Part shown: positions 37,152 to 46,835 of the stretch, one piece after another
Numbering within the stretch: position 1 is the stretch's first letter
How the letters are laid out: every line of letters begins with the position of its first letter
From: Terribacillus aidingensis
GTDB taxonomy: Bacteria; Bacillota; Bacilli; Bacillales; Amphibacillaceae
NCBI RefSeq assembly: GCF_900215625.1
Contig: NZ_OBEK01000002.1
Coordinates: forward strand, 1 to 64,000
Reading direction: 5' to 3'
DNA: 64,000 bases
Translations under genes and position numbers: made by a program
Notes under the pieces: model-generated
Database searches by the model: none
The model's input: only the letters and a program-made list of their open reading frames with translations
What the model was told of the DNA's origin: nothing

Positions 37152-38561
37152 ATGGTAGTAGGAGACTTCCCAATCGAATTAGACACTCTTGTGGTAGGTG
37201 CGGGACCTGGCGGCTATGTAGCTGCCATCCGCGCTGCACAAGAAGGTCAAAAAGTAACAGTAGTAGAGAAAGGCAACCTAGGCGGTGTTTGCTTAAACGT
37301 TGGATGTATTCCTTCTAAAGCATTGATCCAAGCTGGCCACAAAGCAGAATATGCACATGGTGATGCAGATCTTGGTATTTCTACTGAAGGAGCAAAAGTT
37401 GACTTTTCTAAAGTACAAGACTGGAAAGCTAGCGTTGTAAACAAGCTAACTTCTGGTGTTGGCGGTCTGTTGAAAGGTAACAAAGTAGATGTTGTATCCG
37501 GCGAAGTTTACTTCGTGGACAAAAATACAGTAAAAGTAATGGATGAGAAGAGCTCTCAGACATACACATTCAACAACTGTATTATTGCAACAGGTTCTAC
37601 TCCAATTGAGCTACCAACATTCAAGTACACGGATCGTGTACTAGATTCAACTGGTGCCCTTAATCTTAAAGAAATTCCTAAGAAACTTGTCGTTATTGGC
37701 GGCGGTTACGTAGGAATCGAGCTTGGTACTGCTTATGCTAACTTCGGTACTGAAGTTACAGTTCTTGAAGGATTGAAAGATATCCTTAGCGGTTTTGAGA
37801 AACAGATGACTTCACTTGTTTCCCGCGGACTGAAGAAAAAAGGCGTAAACATTGTTACAGAAGCTATGGCTAAAGGCGTTGAAGAGTCTGCTGATGGCGT
37901 TAAAGTAACATATGAGGCAAACGGTAAAGAAGAAACAATCGAAGCAGATTATGTACTTGTAACTGTAGGTCGTCGTCCGAACACTTCTGAACTTGGTTTG
38001 GAAGGCGTAGGAATCAAAATGACAGACCGCGGCTTGATTGAAATCGACGAACAGTGCCGTACGAATGTTGAAAATATCTATGCAATCGGTGATATCGTAG
38101 AAGGACCGCCACTTGCTCACAAAGCTTCTTACGAAGGTAAGATTGCTGCGGAAGCAATCAGCGGCAAACCATCTGCTATCGATTACAACGGTATTCCAAT
38201 GGTAGTATTCTCTGAGCCGGAACTTGCTTCTGTAGGTCACACAGAGAAATCTGCTAAAGATGCTGGTTACAAAGTAAAAGCATCTAAATTCCCATTTGCA
38301 GCAAATGGTCGTGCACTATCTCTTAACGACAGTGACGGTTTCATGAAACTAATTACTCGTGAAGAAGACGGTGTTGTCCTAGGCGCGCAAATCGCTGGTC
38401 CTAATGCTAGTGATATGATCGCTGAACTTGGCCTAGCTGTTGAGTCTGGTATCACTGCTGAAGATATCGCACTTACAATCCATGCTCACCCATCTCTTGG
38501 TGAGATCACAATGGAAGCTGCTGAAGTTGCAATCGGAACACCAATCCATATCGTAAAATAA
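37152..38561 (+). CDS. pdhD: dihydrolipoamide dehydrogenase E3
   Basis: 469 residues. FAD-binding [12 protein letters not shown] at 14-25, redox-active disulfide C47/C52 in [12 protein letters not shown], the NAD-binding [12 protein letters not shown], and the interface catalytic pair H446/E451 in HAHPSLGE are all present. It re-oxidises lipoamide in the pyruvate complex and usually also in 2-oxoglutarate and branched-chain complexes. Ends the operon at a clear terminator. Confidence 0.96.
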   Translation: MVVGDFPIELDTLVVGAGPGGYVAAIRAAQEGQKVTVVEKGNLGGVCLNVGCIPSKALIQAGHKAEYAHGDADLGISTEGAKVDFSKVQDWKASVVNKLTSGVGGLLKGNKVDVVSGEVYFVDKNTVKVMDEKSSQTYTFNNCIIATGSTPIELPTFKYTDRVLDSTGALNLKEIPKKLVVIGGGYVGIELGTAYANFGTEVTVLEGLKDILSGFEKQMTSLVSRGLKKKGVNIVTEAMAKGVEESADGVKVTYEANGKEETIEADYVLVTVGRRPNTSELGLEGVGIKMTDRGLIEIDEQCRTNVENIYAIGDIVEGPPLAHKASYEGKIAAEAISGKPSAIDYNGIPMVVFSEPELASVGHTEKSAKDAGYKVKASKFPFAANGRALSLNDSDGFMKLITREEDGVVLGAQIAGPNASDMIAELGLAVESGITAEDIALTIHAHPSLGEITMEAAEVAIGTPIHIVK

Positions 38562-38569
38562 TAGATTTA

Positions 38570-38600
38570 AAAAGCCTGCCCTTATTGGGTAGGCTTTTTT
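38570..38600 (+). terminator. rho-independent terminator of pdhABCD
   Basis: AAAAGCCTGCC/GGTAGGCTTTT (one G-T pair) with a T run. Confidence 0.82.
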
Positions 38601-38829
38601 GCTATATAGCTATAAATTACTTTTTCGGAGAGGTTCTTTCCGGCAAACCATTCTGAAGCATTTATATCTAATAGAGCTCCTTGACCTAGAACTAAAGATC
38701 TCATTAATAGCTTTGTGTCAAATGCATAAGCAAACGTATGTAATGTACCAAAGAAGTTGTCGTAGTCGTCAAAAAAAGTGGGGAAGAAGCAGGGTCTTCG
38801 ATTAGATTGAATAAATCTGTCTGGTTCAT
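38582..38829 (-). pseudogene. possible decayed gene on the minus strand
   Basis: From ATG 38829 a minus-strand frame reads MNQTDLFNLIEDPASSP. At a run of seven identical bases (38771-38777) homology-like sequence passes to another frame that reads DDYDNFFGTLHTFAYAFDTK and continues without stop to 38582, inside the pdh terminator. The protein-like composition (aromatic and acidic mix) suggests a remnant of a real gene broken by slippage, but I recognise no family. No good ribosome site is seen. Low confidence. Confidence 0.3.
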
Positions 38830-39189
38830 CAAGGCAGTTCTATATTTGTGCAGAATAGGTCAGGGCAAGTGCTTGCGGGCGTTGCATACTATACCCGCTG
38901 TAAAGAGAAGCAGCAAGCTGAAGATGAATACCTAAACTATCTGCAATTCACTGGAGTTCCTCAAGAGAGTGAGGAGGAAAAGAGGAGAACGAATCCTGTA
39001 GCTCTAGGCAGTTTATATGCGAAGCGGATAATTGCTTAAATTGTTCAGTATAGAGTGTCATAAAAAAGCACCTATTTTCACCAATAGTGTAGGAAGTATC
39101 TCGTATTTGCAATATGTCTACTTTATTTAAATTCTACAAAATTTACTTCTTATTTGAATATCGTCAAGGAAACCTAAATTCCTGCAAAA
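38830..39189. other. gene-poor region between pdhD and the BCCT gene
   Basis: A + strand frame at 38848-39039 (63 codons, MQNRSGQVLAGVAYY ... YAKRIIA) has no ribosome site and no recognised family. The opposite strand also reads as broken protein-like pieces. After 39040 the DNA is A+T-rich with no gene, promoter or repeat I can support. It appears to be debris of one or more lost genes. Confidence 0.4.
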
Positions 39190-39220
39190 AAAAAACAGGA
39201 GAATTAATCTCCTGTTTTTT
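39190..39220 (-). terminator. terminator of the BCCT transporter gene
   Basis: AAAACAGGAG/CTCCTGTTTT hairpin whose right arm overlaps the last codons and stop; on the minus strand it is followed by a long T run (the A run at 39186-39195). Confidence 0.75.
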
Positions 39221-40757
39221 CCTTCTTCGTTGGTGCTGATAAATCCACACGCTTAGCTTCTTGTTTAAACGAAATGATTAGTGAAACGACGACTAGCACC
39301 AGAATAATTGCAAATGGGAATGCTGCAATAATAGATGCTGTTTGTAAGGCATTCAATCCGCCAACCCAGAGAAGTATAGCTGCTGTTGCTGATTGAATAA
39401 GTCCCCAGGTAAGACGTACGCTCTTGCTTGGATGAATGTCTCCATTTGTTGTCTGCATCCCCAATACAAAGGTAGCAGAGTCCGCTGATGTAATGAAGAA
39501 TGTACTGATCAACAGCAGTGCAACAATAGATAGAACTGTTCCGCCTGGGATTTGTGATAACAGTGCGAATAAGCCGACTTCTGAACCTATTTGAGAAATG
39601 TCACTGAACAAGTCAATGCCTTCAAAGTATTCCATGTGAATACCTGTTGCGCCAAATACCGCAAACCAAATGGCACCGAATATAGTGGGAACCAATAGAA
39701 CACCTGTTACGAATTCCCTGATAGTACGTCCGCGGGAAACACGAGCAATGAATGTCGCAACAAATGGTGCCCAAGCAATCCACCAAGCCCAGTAGAATAA
39801 AGTCCAGTTACCAATCCATGCGTTGTCAGTATCGTAAGGTGTCAAACGGAAACTCCATTCTGGCAGATGCTGAATATATTGTCCGAGTGACGTGGAGAAA
39901 GAACTTAGAATAAAGTTTGTTGGACCTAAGATAAGCACTGCCACCATCAAAATAATCGCAATGACGATGTTGGCGTTACTGAGTATCTTGATACCTTTAT
40001 CCAAGCCGCTTAATGCAGAAGTGATGAACAATACTGTCACGATAGCAATAATTAATAACTGAAGTCCGAATGATGATTCGATGCCATCAAATACATACCC
40101 CAATCCAGTACTGATTTGAATGGCGCCCAATCCTAAGGAAGTTGCAACACCAAAGATAGTAGCGAATACCGCTATAATATCAACTGTCTTACCTAACGGA
40201 CCAAAAACACGTTTACCAAAGATCGGCTCAAGAATGGAACTGATTACACCGCCATTAGAATCTTTACGGAAAGTAAAGTAAGCAATTGCCAAGGCTAGTG
40301 TGGCATAAATAGCCCAAGGATGCAGTCCCCAATGAAAGAAACTGTACGATAAAGCAGTTGTTCCAGCTTCAGCTGAGCCTGCTTCACCCACGATTGTTGG
40401 AGGCGTATTAAAATGGTTAAGTGGTTCTGAAGCTCCCCAGAACACAAGACCAATACCCATACCGGCGCTAAACAGCATCGCAAACCATGATATGTAGCTG
40501 TACTCCGGTCTGTCTTCTGGTTTACCCAGTCTGATTTTCCCGTACTTCGAGAACATGAGAAAAATGGCAAAACCAAGAAAGATAGTTGCTGCAATTAAAT
40601 AAAACCAGCCAAATTGATTAATTAGAAAAGCCTGTATAATGTTTGTCACATTCGCAGTATTTCCGTTTGGGAGTACAGATTCGGGAATGCTACCCCATAT
40701 TAGAAAAGCAATAACGATTCCGACTCCCCACCAGAATACACTAGTTGTTTTTTTCAT
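39204..40757 (-). CDS. opuD: BCCT-family glycine betaine/osmolyte transporter
   Basis: 517 residues, twelve helices. The glycine stretch MGIGLVFWGASEP in helix 3 and the Trp-rich segment FYWAWWIAWAPFVATFIARVSRGRTIREF in helix 8 are signatures of sodium-coupled betaine/choline/carnitine transporters; the first is the sodium-coupled betaine form (as in OpuD and BetP). The short C-terminal tail is polar and basic, with no long osmosensing extension like BetP. Exact substrate (betaine, choline or ectoine) cannot be told. The ATG follows GGGAAGGA. Fits an osmotically exposed host. Confidence 0.85.
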   Translation of the reverse strand: MKKTTSVFWWGVGIVIAFLIWGSIPESVLPNGNTANVTNIIQAFLINQFGWFYLIAATIFLGFAIFLMFSKYGKIRLGKPEDRPEYSYISWFAMLFSAGMGIGLVFWGASEPLNHFNTPPTIVGEAGSAEAGTTALSYSFFHWGLHPWAIYATLALAIAYFTFRKDSNGGVISSILEPIFGKRVFGPLGKTVDIIAVFATIFGVATSLGLGAIQISTGLGYVFDGIESSFGLQLLIIAIVTVLFITSALSGLDKGIKILSNANIVIAIILMVAVLILGPTNFILSSFSTSLGQYIQHLPEWSFRLTPYDTDNAWIGNWTLFYWAWWIAWAPFVATFIARVSRGRTIREFVTGVLLVPTIFGAIWFAVFGATGIHMEYFEGIDLFSDISQIGSEVGLFALLSQIPGGTVLSIVALLLISTFFITSADSATFVLGMQTTNGDIHPSKSVRLTWGLIQSATAAILLWVGGLNALQTASIIAAFPFAIILVLVVVSLIISFKQEAKRVDLSAPTKKEKTGD

Positions 40758-40968
40758 AAGTCAATCCTTCCCGCTAAAAGCTTGTATATTCTTATGCAAA
40801 TAATCATTATAACAAATTATCACTTTCTTTTGATACCCATAATTCGATTTAAATAAACCATTATTGATGGAATTCCTTGCATATCGACAAAAAAAGACGT
40901 TCTCACGTTACTTGGGCAGGTATTTCCTCTATAATGGAAATAACATGTCATTTTGGAGGGTGTAAGTT

Positions 40969-41808
40969 ATGAAGAAGTACTTAGTATTTCCGCTGCTGGC
41001 TGTATTATCCGTTTTGGTGTTCAGCGGTTGTGCAGATGCGGAGCAGTCATCTTCTGAGCAAACAAAGGATGATACGTCCACAAAACAGGAACAAGAAAAG
41101 CCAGAGGAAGTAAAAGCTGAGAAAGAAGCAGAACAGGAAAAACGAGAAGCCGCAAAGCAGGAGGAAGAGCAGCAAGAACCGCAGTACAAGATTTCCGAAG
41201 TTTCTTCCATTGTACCTATTGATAATGCAGAAGAACAGGTAGCTTTGCTGACATTTGACGACGCGCCGGATAAGCATGCATTAGAAATAGCAAATTCATT
41301 GAAAGAACAAAATGCACCAGCAATCTTTTTTGTGAACGGACATTTTCTGACAACTGATGAAGAGAAAGAAACATTAAAGAAGATATATGACATGGGATTT
41401 GCCATTGGTAACCATACATACAGTCATGCAAATCTAAACGATTTAACACAAGAAGAAACAAAAGAAGAAATCCTAAAAGTGAATGAACTGGTAGAAGAAA
41501 TTACTGGTGAGAAACCAGCGTTCTTCCGTGCACCATTTGGAGAAAACACGGACTACTCCAGACAGCTGGCTGAAGAAGAAGGAATGGCAGTCATGAACTG
41601 GACATATGGATACGATTGGGAAAGTCAGTACCAGGACAAAGATGCGCTGGCAGAAATTATGGTAAACACAGAGCTTCTTGGAAATGGAGCGAATCTGCTT
41701 ATGCATGACCGGGAATGGACAGCAGCAGCTGTTCCTGAAATTGTGGAAGGCTTAAGAGACAAAGGCTTCACACTAGTAAATCCTGATGCAATTGAAAGAC
41801 CGTCTTAA
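40969..41808 (+). CDS. polysaccharide deacetylase lipoprotein (NodB domain)
   Basis: 279 residues. Signal peptide with lipobox-like FSGC (C21) predicts a lipoprotein. A 50-residue highly charged Glu/Lys/Gln linker follows, then a carbohydrate esterase 4 domain from about residue 90. CE4 motifs are present: TFDDAPD (catalytic Asp and metal Asp), HTYSH (two metal His), RAPFGE and a final LLMHDREWT. All key residues are kept. It should deacetylate peptidoglycan or another wall polymer. The ATG follows GGAGGGTG. Confidence 0.88.
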   Translation: MKKYLVFPLLAVLSVLVFSGCADAEQSSSEQTKDDTSTKQEQEKPEEVKAEKEAEQEKREAAKQEEEQQEPQYKISEVSSIVPIDNAEEQVALLTFDDAPDKHALEIANSLKEQNAPAIFFVNGHFLTTDEEKETLKKIYDMGFAIGNHTYSHANLNDLTQEETKEEILKVNELVEEITGEKPAFFRAPFGENTDYSRQLAEEEGMAVMNWTYGYDWESQYQDKDALAEIMVNTELLGNGANLLMHDREWTAAAVPEIVEGLRDKGFTLVNPDAIERPS

Positions 41809-41809
41809 C

Positions 41810-41886
41810 AACGAACGGGCTTAACCAAAAATCCGAGCTATGCCGATTCTTCGATAGAATCGGCGTAGCTCGGATTTTCTTTCGTT
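41810..41886 (+). terminator. long two-tier hairpin terminator (copy B)
   Basis: Core 41827-41878: AAAATCCGAGCTA-t-GCCGATTCT pairs with AGAATCGGC-g-TAGCTCGGATTTT over 22 bp. Outer AACGAA (41810-41815) can pair with TTCGTT (41881-41886). It has no long T run. It shares its apex and outer arms with copies A and C. Confidence 0.8.
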
Positions 41887-41946
41887 TAGATCTAATGGAA
41901 GCAGTAAGGTGTGTATTTTCAGGGCCAACCCTATTTCTTCTCTTAA

Positions 41947-43419
41947 TTACCGGAATGCACGATGTTCTTTAATAACACGAATGTATTCGCTTGATTCATC
42001 CATCAACCCCTGTACGGGCAGGCCTGCTTCGATATTGCGTTTAATGTAGCTGATATTTTCAGCGCTTACGATTTCGCCGGGAATGAATATCGGGATGCCT
42101 GGCGGGTAGACCATTATAGATTCAGCACTAATCCGACCTTCCGATTCCGCTAGCGGGATGGCTTCTGTATCGGCATAAAATGCGTCACGAGGACTAAGTG
42201 ATAAAACAGGCATCTCAGGAACAGATACCTCCATGTCAGGAACAGAAGAATCTCCTTGATACAGTGCTGCCATATCTGCTAGAGCATCTAACAGCTGCTG
42301 GATTTCCTTTTCTGTGTCACCAGGAGTGATTAAGAATAACAGATTGTACAAATCCGAAAGCTCTACTTCCATATTTTTTTCTTGACGCAGCCAGCGCTCT
42401 GCATCACTGCCTGAGATACCTAGCTGTTTGACTGACACTAGCAGCTTCGTCGGGTCCATAGCAAACGCAGCTTCTGAATCCAGGATTTCTGTACCAGCAC
42501 AATATAGACCGGTGATGGCATTGATTTGCTGTCGTGCGTTATTCGCTAGCTGGATCGTACGTGTGTTCATTTCCACGCCTTTCGTAGCGAGCTGGCGGCG
42601 TGCTGCATCCAAAGAAGCCAGCAGGATATAGGAAGTGCTTGTCGAAGTAAGCATGGAAAGCACCGTTTGTACTTGCTCGTGCCGTACCAGTCCTTCTCGC
42701 AGATTTAAAATAGAGCTCTGCGTCAAAGAACCACCAAGCTTGTGAACGCTTGTTGCCGCTAAGTCTGCTCCTGCTGCCATAGCGGAAACAGGCATTTTTT
42801 CATGAAAATGAATATGAACGCCATGTGCCTCATCGACAAGAACAGGAACATTATATCGATGCGATACTTCTACAATTTGAGTTAAGTCCGCAGCTACACC
42901 AAAGTAGGTCGGATTGATGACTAGTACCCCTTTGGCATCAGGATTTGCCTCTAATGCTTTCTCGACAGCAGCAGGTGTAATACCATGTGAAATACCAAGG
43001 TGACGGTCTAACTGGGGATGAACAAAAATAGGTATAGCACCAGAAAAGATTAGTGCACTCGTAACAGATTTATGCACATTCCGCGGAACAATAATCTTAT
43101 CTCCGGGTTTGCATACACTCATTACCATCGCCATAATTGGTGTGCTTGTACCTTGCACAGAGAAAAAGGTGTAATCTGCACCAAATGCTTTGGCTGCAAG
43201 CTGCTGTGCTTGTTGAATCATGCCATGCGGATGATGCAGGTCATCTAATGGTTCTATATTAATTAAATCAATGGAAAGTGCGTTTTCACCGATAAAAGCG
43301 GAGAATGCACTGTCCATTCCTTTGCCGGTTTTATGACCAGGTATGTGAAATTGAAGTGGTTTGTTCGCGGCATGCTTACGCAAGCCATCAAACAATGGTG
43401 CTTGTTCTTGTGAACACAT
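41947..43419 (-). CDS. speA: arginine decarboxylase (Orn/Lys/Arg decarboxylase family)
   Basis: 490 residues, a fold-type I PLP enzyme as in B. subtilis SpeA, which makes agmatine for polyamine synthesis. Start region FHIPGHKTGKG, VQGTSTPIMA, VLVDEAHGVH and the Schiff-base lysine K227 in ATSVHKLGGSLTQSS are typical. It lacks the N-terminal wing domain of the large inducible E. coli decarboxylases, and its order speA-yktA-yktB-suhB matches B. subtilis. Substrate (Arg rather than Lys) is inferred from this context. No clear terminator seen downstream. Confidence 0.88.
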   Translation of the reverse strand: MCSQEQAPLFDGLRKHAANKPLQFHIPGHKTGKGMDSAFSAFIGENALSIDLINIEPLDDLHHPHGMIQQAQQLAAKAFGADYTFFSVQGTSTPIMAMVMSVCKPGDKIIVPRNVHKSVTSALIFSGAIPIFVHPQLDRHLGISHGITPAAVEKALEANPDAKGVLVINPTYFGVAADLTQIVEVSHRYNVPVLVDEAHGVHIHFHEKMPVSAMAAGADLAATSVHKLGGSLTQSSILNLREGLVRHEQVQTVLSMLTSTSTSYILLASLDAARRQLATKGVEMNTRTIQLANNARQQINAITGLYCAGTEILDSEAAFAMDPTKLLVSVKQLGISGSDAERWLRQEKNMEVELSDLYNLLFLITPGDTEKEIQQLLDALADMAALYQGDSSVPDMEVSVPEMPVLSLSPRDAFYADTEAIPLAESEGRISAESIMVYPPGIPIFIPGEIVSAENISYIKRNIEAGLPVQGLMDESSEYIRVIKEHRAFR

Positions 43420-43541
43420 CTTTGCTGTCTCCCTCTTTACTTGTTAAAAAATGAATTATAGCAAAACTAGCTTGTGATTACTAGCGTCGCATGGATTTCT
43501 CTTTTCGTGTTACACTATTATCCAGAGAAGGAGGGGGTAAA

Positions 43542-43811
43542 ATGAGCTATAGCTATCCATTAGATGAAACTTGGACAAAAGAAGAGATTATAGATGTTGT
43601 AAATTTCTTCTCCTTAGTCGAGCGTACATACGAAGATGGTATTTTGCGGGATGATTTGCTGCTTGCTTATGAGCGCTTCAAGCAAATAGTGCCATCCAAG
43701 TCAGAAGAGAAACAACTGGGAGCACAGTTTGAAAAAGACTCGGGATACTCTAGTTATCGGGCAGTTCAAAAAGCAAAAGCTGCATCTCCAGGGGAAAAAA
43801 TAAATATGTAA
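43542..43811 (+). CDS. yktA: UPF0223 family protein YktA
   Basis: 89 residues, all-helical, acidic. MSYSYPLDETWTKEEIIDVVNFF and ERTYEDGILRDDLL ... YKQIVPSK-type sequence identify the UPF0223 family, of unknown function. ATG 43542 is used because AAGGAGGGGG is 5 nt upstream; an open frame from 43491 is rejected. Divergent from speA, convergent with yktB. Confidence 0.85.
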   Translation: MSYSYPLDETWTKEEIIDVVNFFSLVERTYEDGILRDDLLLAYERFKQIVPSKSEEKQLGAQFEKDSGYSSYRAVQKAKAASPGEKINM

Positions 43812-43813
43812 AG

Positions 43814-43848
43814 CAAAATCCCCTTCCTAAGCCAGGAAGGGGATTTGT
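43814..43848. terminator. bidirectional terminator
   Basis: AAATCCCCTTCCT/AGGAAGGGGATTT perfect 13-bp stem with a 5-nt loop, between yktA and yktB. Confidence 0.85.
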
Positions 43849-43854
43849 TATTTT

Positions 43855-44478
43855 TCAGGCATGTTGATGTGCTGCTTGTTCATATAAAATAGCTGTATGT
43901 TTCAAGACATCTTGACACACTTTAAGGAATGCTTCCTTTGAAGCGAGTGCTGGATTGTCAGGCTGCAGATGAACACCGCATACCAATTCCGATTTCTTAA
44001 TATGCTGCAAACGTTCTGCTATTTTATCAAACAATTCATCGGTGATAGGTGAAGCATCTGGCTTCATGTGATCCATTGACCAGACGTAGTGGGCTGGGAT
44101 TGTGTTTAGAATCTGCTGTTTTGCTTCTGTCATTTTCTGCCCGACTGTTTCTTTAAATGGGCTTTCATATATAAGGGCAAATTGAACAAATACGTGACTG
44201 CCCCAAAGGCCGATTTGGAAATGGGGAAGCTTTTTGTATCCTCGCTTACTGGATGCTAAAGCGGACCACGTATCTTTTGGAGGGTTTTTCGTGCGGCGCG
44301 CATGCTTTGCAACATGCACATACATATCTTGATCCGTCACTTGTTCTGCAAAGGGAGCCAGTTCAGTCGCGAGCATCTCTAACTTCGGAGACAGCCGGCT
44401 GCGCAGCTCTTCCATTCTTTCTTCCAATCCATCTATTGTAAATACATCAAAATCCTGTTGTGTAAATAATGCTGACAT
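43855..44478 (-). CDS. yktB: UPF0637 (DUF1054) family protein YktB
   Basis: 207 residues. FTQQDFDVFTIDGLEERM at the start, then a conserved His-rich C-terminal half, match B. subtilis YktB. Structures of the family show an alpha/beta fold with no proven activity. Soluble, no motif I can assign to catalysis. The start at 44478 is set by CAAGGAGTG 7 nt upstream; the longer frame to 44655 has an unlikely hydrophobic extension. Confidence 0.85.
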   Translation of the reverse strand: MSALFTQQDFDVFTIDGLEERMEELRSRLSPKLEMLATELAPFAEQVTDQDMYVHVAKHARRTKNPPKDTWSALASSKRGYKKLPHFQIGLWGSHVFVQFALIYESPFKETVGQKMTEAKQQILNTIPAHYVWSMDHMKPDASPITDELFDKIAERLQHIKKSELVCGVHLQPDNPALASKEAFLKVCQDVLKHTAILYEQAAHQHA

Positions 44479-44633
44479 TTGTGTCACTCCTTGCCGAAAT
44501 CTGTCCATTAAATCTTTTTCATCATACCTGTCGAGCAGGAAGATTGCAAGTGAGGAAAGGTTTACAAACTGCGCTGCAGTGGTAAAAAGAAACAACTTGA
44601 CTAGTTGATAAAACGATAATGGAGGGAAGAGAA

Positions 44634-44822
44634 ATGCGTGATGTAGTGGAAGCATTACAGAGAAGGGAAGCGGAGGAGAAAGTGCCGGCGATTCGTCTGG
44701 AAATCGATTATCAGCTTGTTACTTTGCACGATGCTTTACAGGAGAAAGATGAGATCGTAATCAAAGAGACGAAAGCAAGGCTGCTTATGCTGCGGGAGCG
44801 GCTGAATCAATTCGAATCATAA
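44634..44822 (+). CDS. small helical protein, YkzI-like
   Basis: 62 residues from ATG 44634, 6 nt after GGAGGG. Sequence is heptad-like and charged (MRDVVEALQRREAEEKV ... RLLMLRERLNQFES), suggesting a short coiled coil. Its size and place just before suhB (yktC) fit the B. subtilis small ORF ykzI, but I cannot confirm the family by sequence. It precedes suhB by 42 nt and may be cotranscribed. Confidence 0.6.
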   Translation: MRDVVEALQRREAEEKVPAIRLEIDYQLVTLHDALQEKDEIVIKETKARLLMLRERLNQFES

Positions 44823-44864
44823 GATTTTTTATGTTAAGCTAGTGGAAAGAATGGGGGAGCACAG

Positions 44865-45665
44865 ATGGAGCAATCATTGAAGCACACATTACATGAACAG
44901 GCCTATCAATGGGTGCTGGAAGCGGGACAGCTGATCAAAGAGAAAATGGATACACCATTAGAAGTTATGACAAAGTCAAGCCCAAAAGATCTTGTGACTG
45001 AAATGGATAAAGCGGTGGAGTCTTTCTTCTTAGAGAAAATTCGAAAAAATCATCCAAGCCACAAAGTCTTAGGTGAAGAAGGTGTTGGAGAAGCTGTTCA
45101 TGAGACGACCGGTACCGTCTGGATCATCGACCCGATCGACGGAACAATGAATTTTGTCCACCAAAAAACTAATTTTGCTGTCTCAATCGGAATTATTCAT
45201 GAAGGGAAAGCCGAAATCGGTTTGATCTACAACGTCATGGAGGACACCATTTATCATGCGAAACGAGGAGAAGGTGCTTACAAAAATGATAAGCAGCTTC
45301 CAAAACTTCCGGAAAAAACGCTCGATCAATGCTTGATTGAACTGAATCATTTTTGGTTGTGCCCAAACCGTCGTGTTAACGAAGAAAAGCTGCAGCAGCT
45401 AGTATACAAAGCAATAGGAACGAGAGCCTATGGTTCAGCAGCTTTAGAACTAGCTTTTCTTGCAGAAGGTATTACAGATGCATATTTAACTTTCAGTTTA
45501 CAGCCTTGGGACTATGCTGGCGGCTATGTTCTGCTAGAGGAAGTAGGAGCCAAATTGACGGATGCTGCTGGACAGCCAGTCGATTTCTTAAGCAGAACAA
45601 CAGTAGTAGCTGCAAATACGAGTATCCATCAAGAAATAATTAATGACTATATTGAATTAAAATAA
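44865..45665 (+). CDS. suhB: inositol monophosphatase family protein (YktC/SuhB type)
   Basis: 266 residues. Metal-binding blocks: GEEGVGE after the first beta-strands, WIIDPIDGTMNFVHQ (the DPIDGT signature) and QPWDYAGGYVLLEEVGA near the C-terminus (WDYAGG). Magnesium-dependent, lithium-sensitive phosphatase family acting on inositol-1-phosphate or related sugar phosphates such as NADP in some members; substrate here is not known. The ATG is preceded by GGGGGAGC. Confidence 0.9.
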   Translation: MEQSLKHTLHEQAYQWVLEAGQLIKEKMDTPLEVMTKSSPKDLVTEMDKAVESFFLEKIRKNHPSHKVLGEEGVGEAVHETTGTVWIIDPIDGTMNFVHQKTNFAVSIGIIHEGKAEIGLIYNVMEDTIYHAKRGEGAYKNDKQLPKLPEKTLDQCLIELNHFWLCPNRRVNEEKLQQLVYKAIGTRAYGSAALELAFLAEGITDAYLTFSLQPWDYAGGYVLLEEVGAKLTDAAGQPVDFLSRTTVVAANTSIHQEIINDYIELK

Positions 45666-45692
45666 AAAAAGACGGAGTCTCCGTCTTTTTTT
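45666..45692. terminator. bidirectional terminator
   Basis: AAAGACGGA/TCCGTCTTT stem with A and T runs; the right edge touches the ylaF stop codon. Confidence 0.82.
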
Positions 45693-45855
45693 ATTGCCCT
45701 TTTCTTTTGGCAAAGATGCCAGCTCCCATAATGACGAAACCGGCTAGGATGGCCACAGTCATCCAACCATAATTCTGGTAGCTGATTGTCACGCCTGCGG
45801 CTACAAAACAGGCAATTACCAAAATGGCAGTTAATAAAGCTAGTCCTTTTGACAT
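45691..45855 (-). CDS. YlaF-like small membrane protein, 54 aa
   Basis: 54 residues with two hydrophobic helices (about 5-22 and 31-47) separated by TISYQNYGW, and a basic tail KRKGQ. GAGGTGAAACG gives a good start. The size, topology and place between suhB (yktC) and ylaI match the DUF5325/YlaF family. Function unknown. Confidence 0.72.
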   Translation of the reverse strand: MSKGLALLTAILVIACFVAAGVTISYQNYGWMTVAILAGFVIMGAGIFAKRKGQ

Positions 45856-45872
45856 CGTTTCACCTCATTTAA

Positions 45873-46076
45873 TTAAATTAAAGGTTCATCTGTCTTCGAT
45901 TCCCGGTATAAGTGGAAGTTGCCGGTTGCTTTTCGTTCTTTCGTCCGTAAGGTAATGCGCTCTGTACAAATTGTACACATATGCATGGTGTTGCGGCGAT
46001 TGCGCAGCTTCTTCGCTTGCGGACTTCCATCATCTATTTCTTCGACTATATCGCAAATTACGCACTTTACTCGCAT
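45873..46076 (-). CDS. ylaI: YlaI-family zinc-ribbon-like protein
   Basis: 67 residues. Two CxxC pairs (CVIC at 5-8 and CTIC at 34-37) suggest one zinc site. RVKCVICD-x-VEEIDDGS and RTMHMCTICTERI-type sequence identify the DUF2197/YlaI family. Basic, soluble, unknown function. The ATG follows GAGGTGATAGC. Confidence 0.82.
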   Translation of the reverse strand: MRVKCVICDIVEEIDDGSPQAKKLRNRRNTMHMCTICTERITLRTKERKATGNFHLYRESKTDEPLI

Positions 46077-46191
46077 GCTATCACCTCAGAAAGTATAATA
46101 CTTTTTCAGTTTACCATATGAAGCGACATTGTGCTTTGCTTAGCGCCGGTCTCCCAGTCTTACCCAATAGCAGACATTGCTATACAGCAGC

Positions 46192-46656
46192 TTAGCTAAT
46201 ACGTATTTGGCGGATTGCCTTTATAGGCTGTTCTTTCTTGCTCGGAAGGTAGCAATGCGCAGGACCAGTTTCTTTAATGCTGCGTCCGTCTACTGCAAAT
46301 AGGAACATACTTTTCTTGAGATCGTCCAAAGCAACGCTTTCTTCGCCCGTTTCTGTCACGAACACGGCATGTGTTGCGTCCTCTTGTATTTTAGCAGTAG
46401 CGATAAAATCGGCAATTGGCATCACATAGCTGTTCTCCAGCGCTTTTTTTCGTTCTTCCCGTGAAAGACTTTTGTTAATAGGCGGTTTCATCTTTTGCTG
46501 GTAAACAGATTGATCCCAATGTTTCTCTTCGGTATCAGGAACAGGTTCCGCCTCTTTAAAAGCGTTTTCAAAAAGGACTTTGCGATCATCAAAAATCCAG
46601 ACTGTTGGGTCAAGTGTGAGTGGAAATTCCACCTTGCCTGTCAATGTAATTATCAT
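46192..46656 (-). CDS. YlaL-like protein
   Basis: 154 residues, soluble. The N-terminus MIITLTGKVEFPLTLDPTVWIFDDRK and the C-terminal FAVDGRSIKETGPAHCYLP resemble B. subtilis YlaL as I remember it, and the gene sits just upstream of ylaN on the opposite strand as there. Function unknown. The ATG follows AAAGGAAGTG. No terminator is obvious downstream. Confidence 0.6.
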   Translation of the reverse strand: MIITLTGKVEFPLTLDPTVWIFDDRKVLFENAFKEAEPVPDTEEKHWDQSVYQQKMKPPINKSLSREERKKALENSYVMPIADFIATAKIQEDATHAVFVTETGEESVALDDLKKSMFLFAVDGRSIKETGPAHCYLPSKKEQPIKAIRQIRIS

Positions 46657-46835
46657 ATGGAGACACTTCCTTTAACAGAATATACTCTCTTTTTGAATAA
46701 CATATTGGTAGTTTACCATAAGTAATGCGTCGAATGACAAAGATTCGACAAATTTAATAGGGGGACGTGTCTTGCAATTTAGCAGAAGTACCGCTAGAAT
46801 TGTATAGAAGAAGTCTGTTTAACGGAGGGATAATT

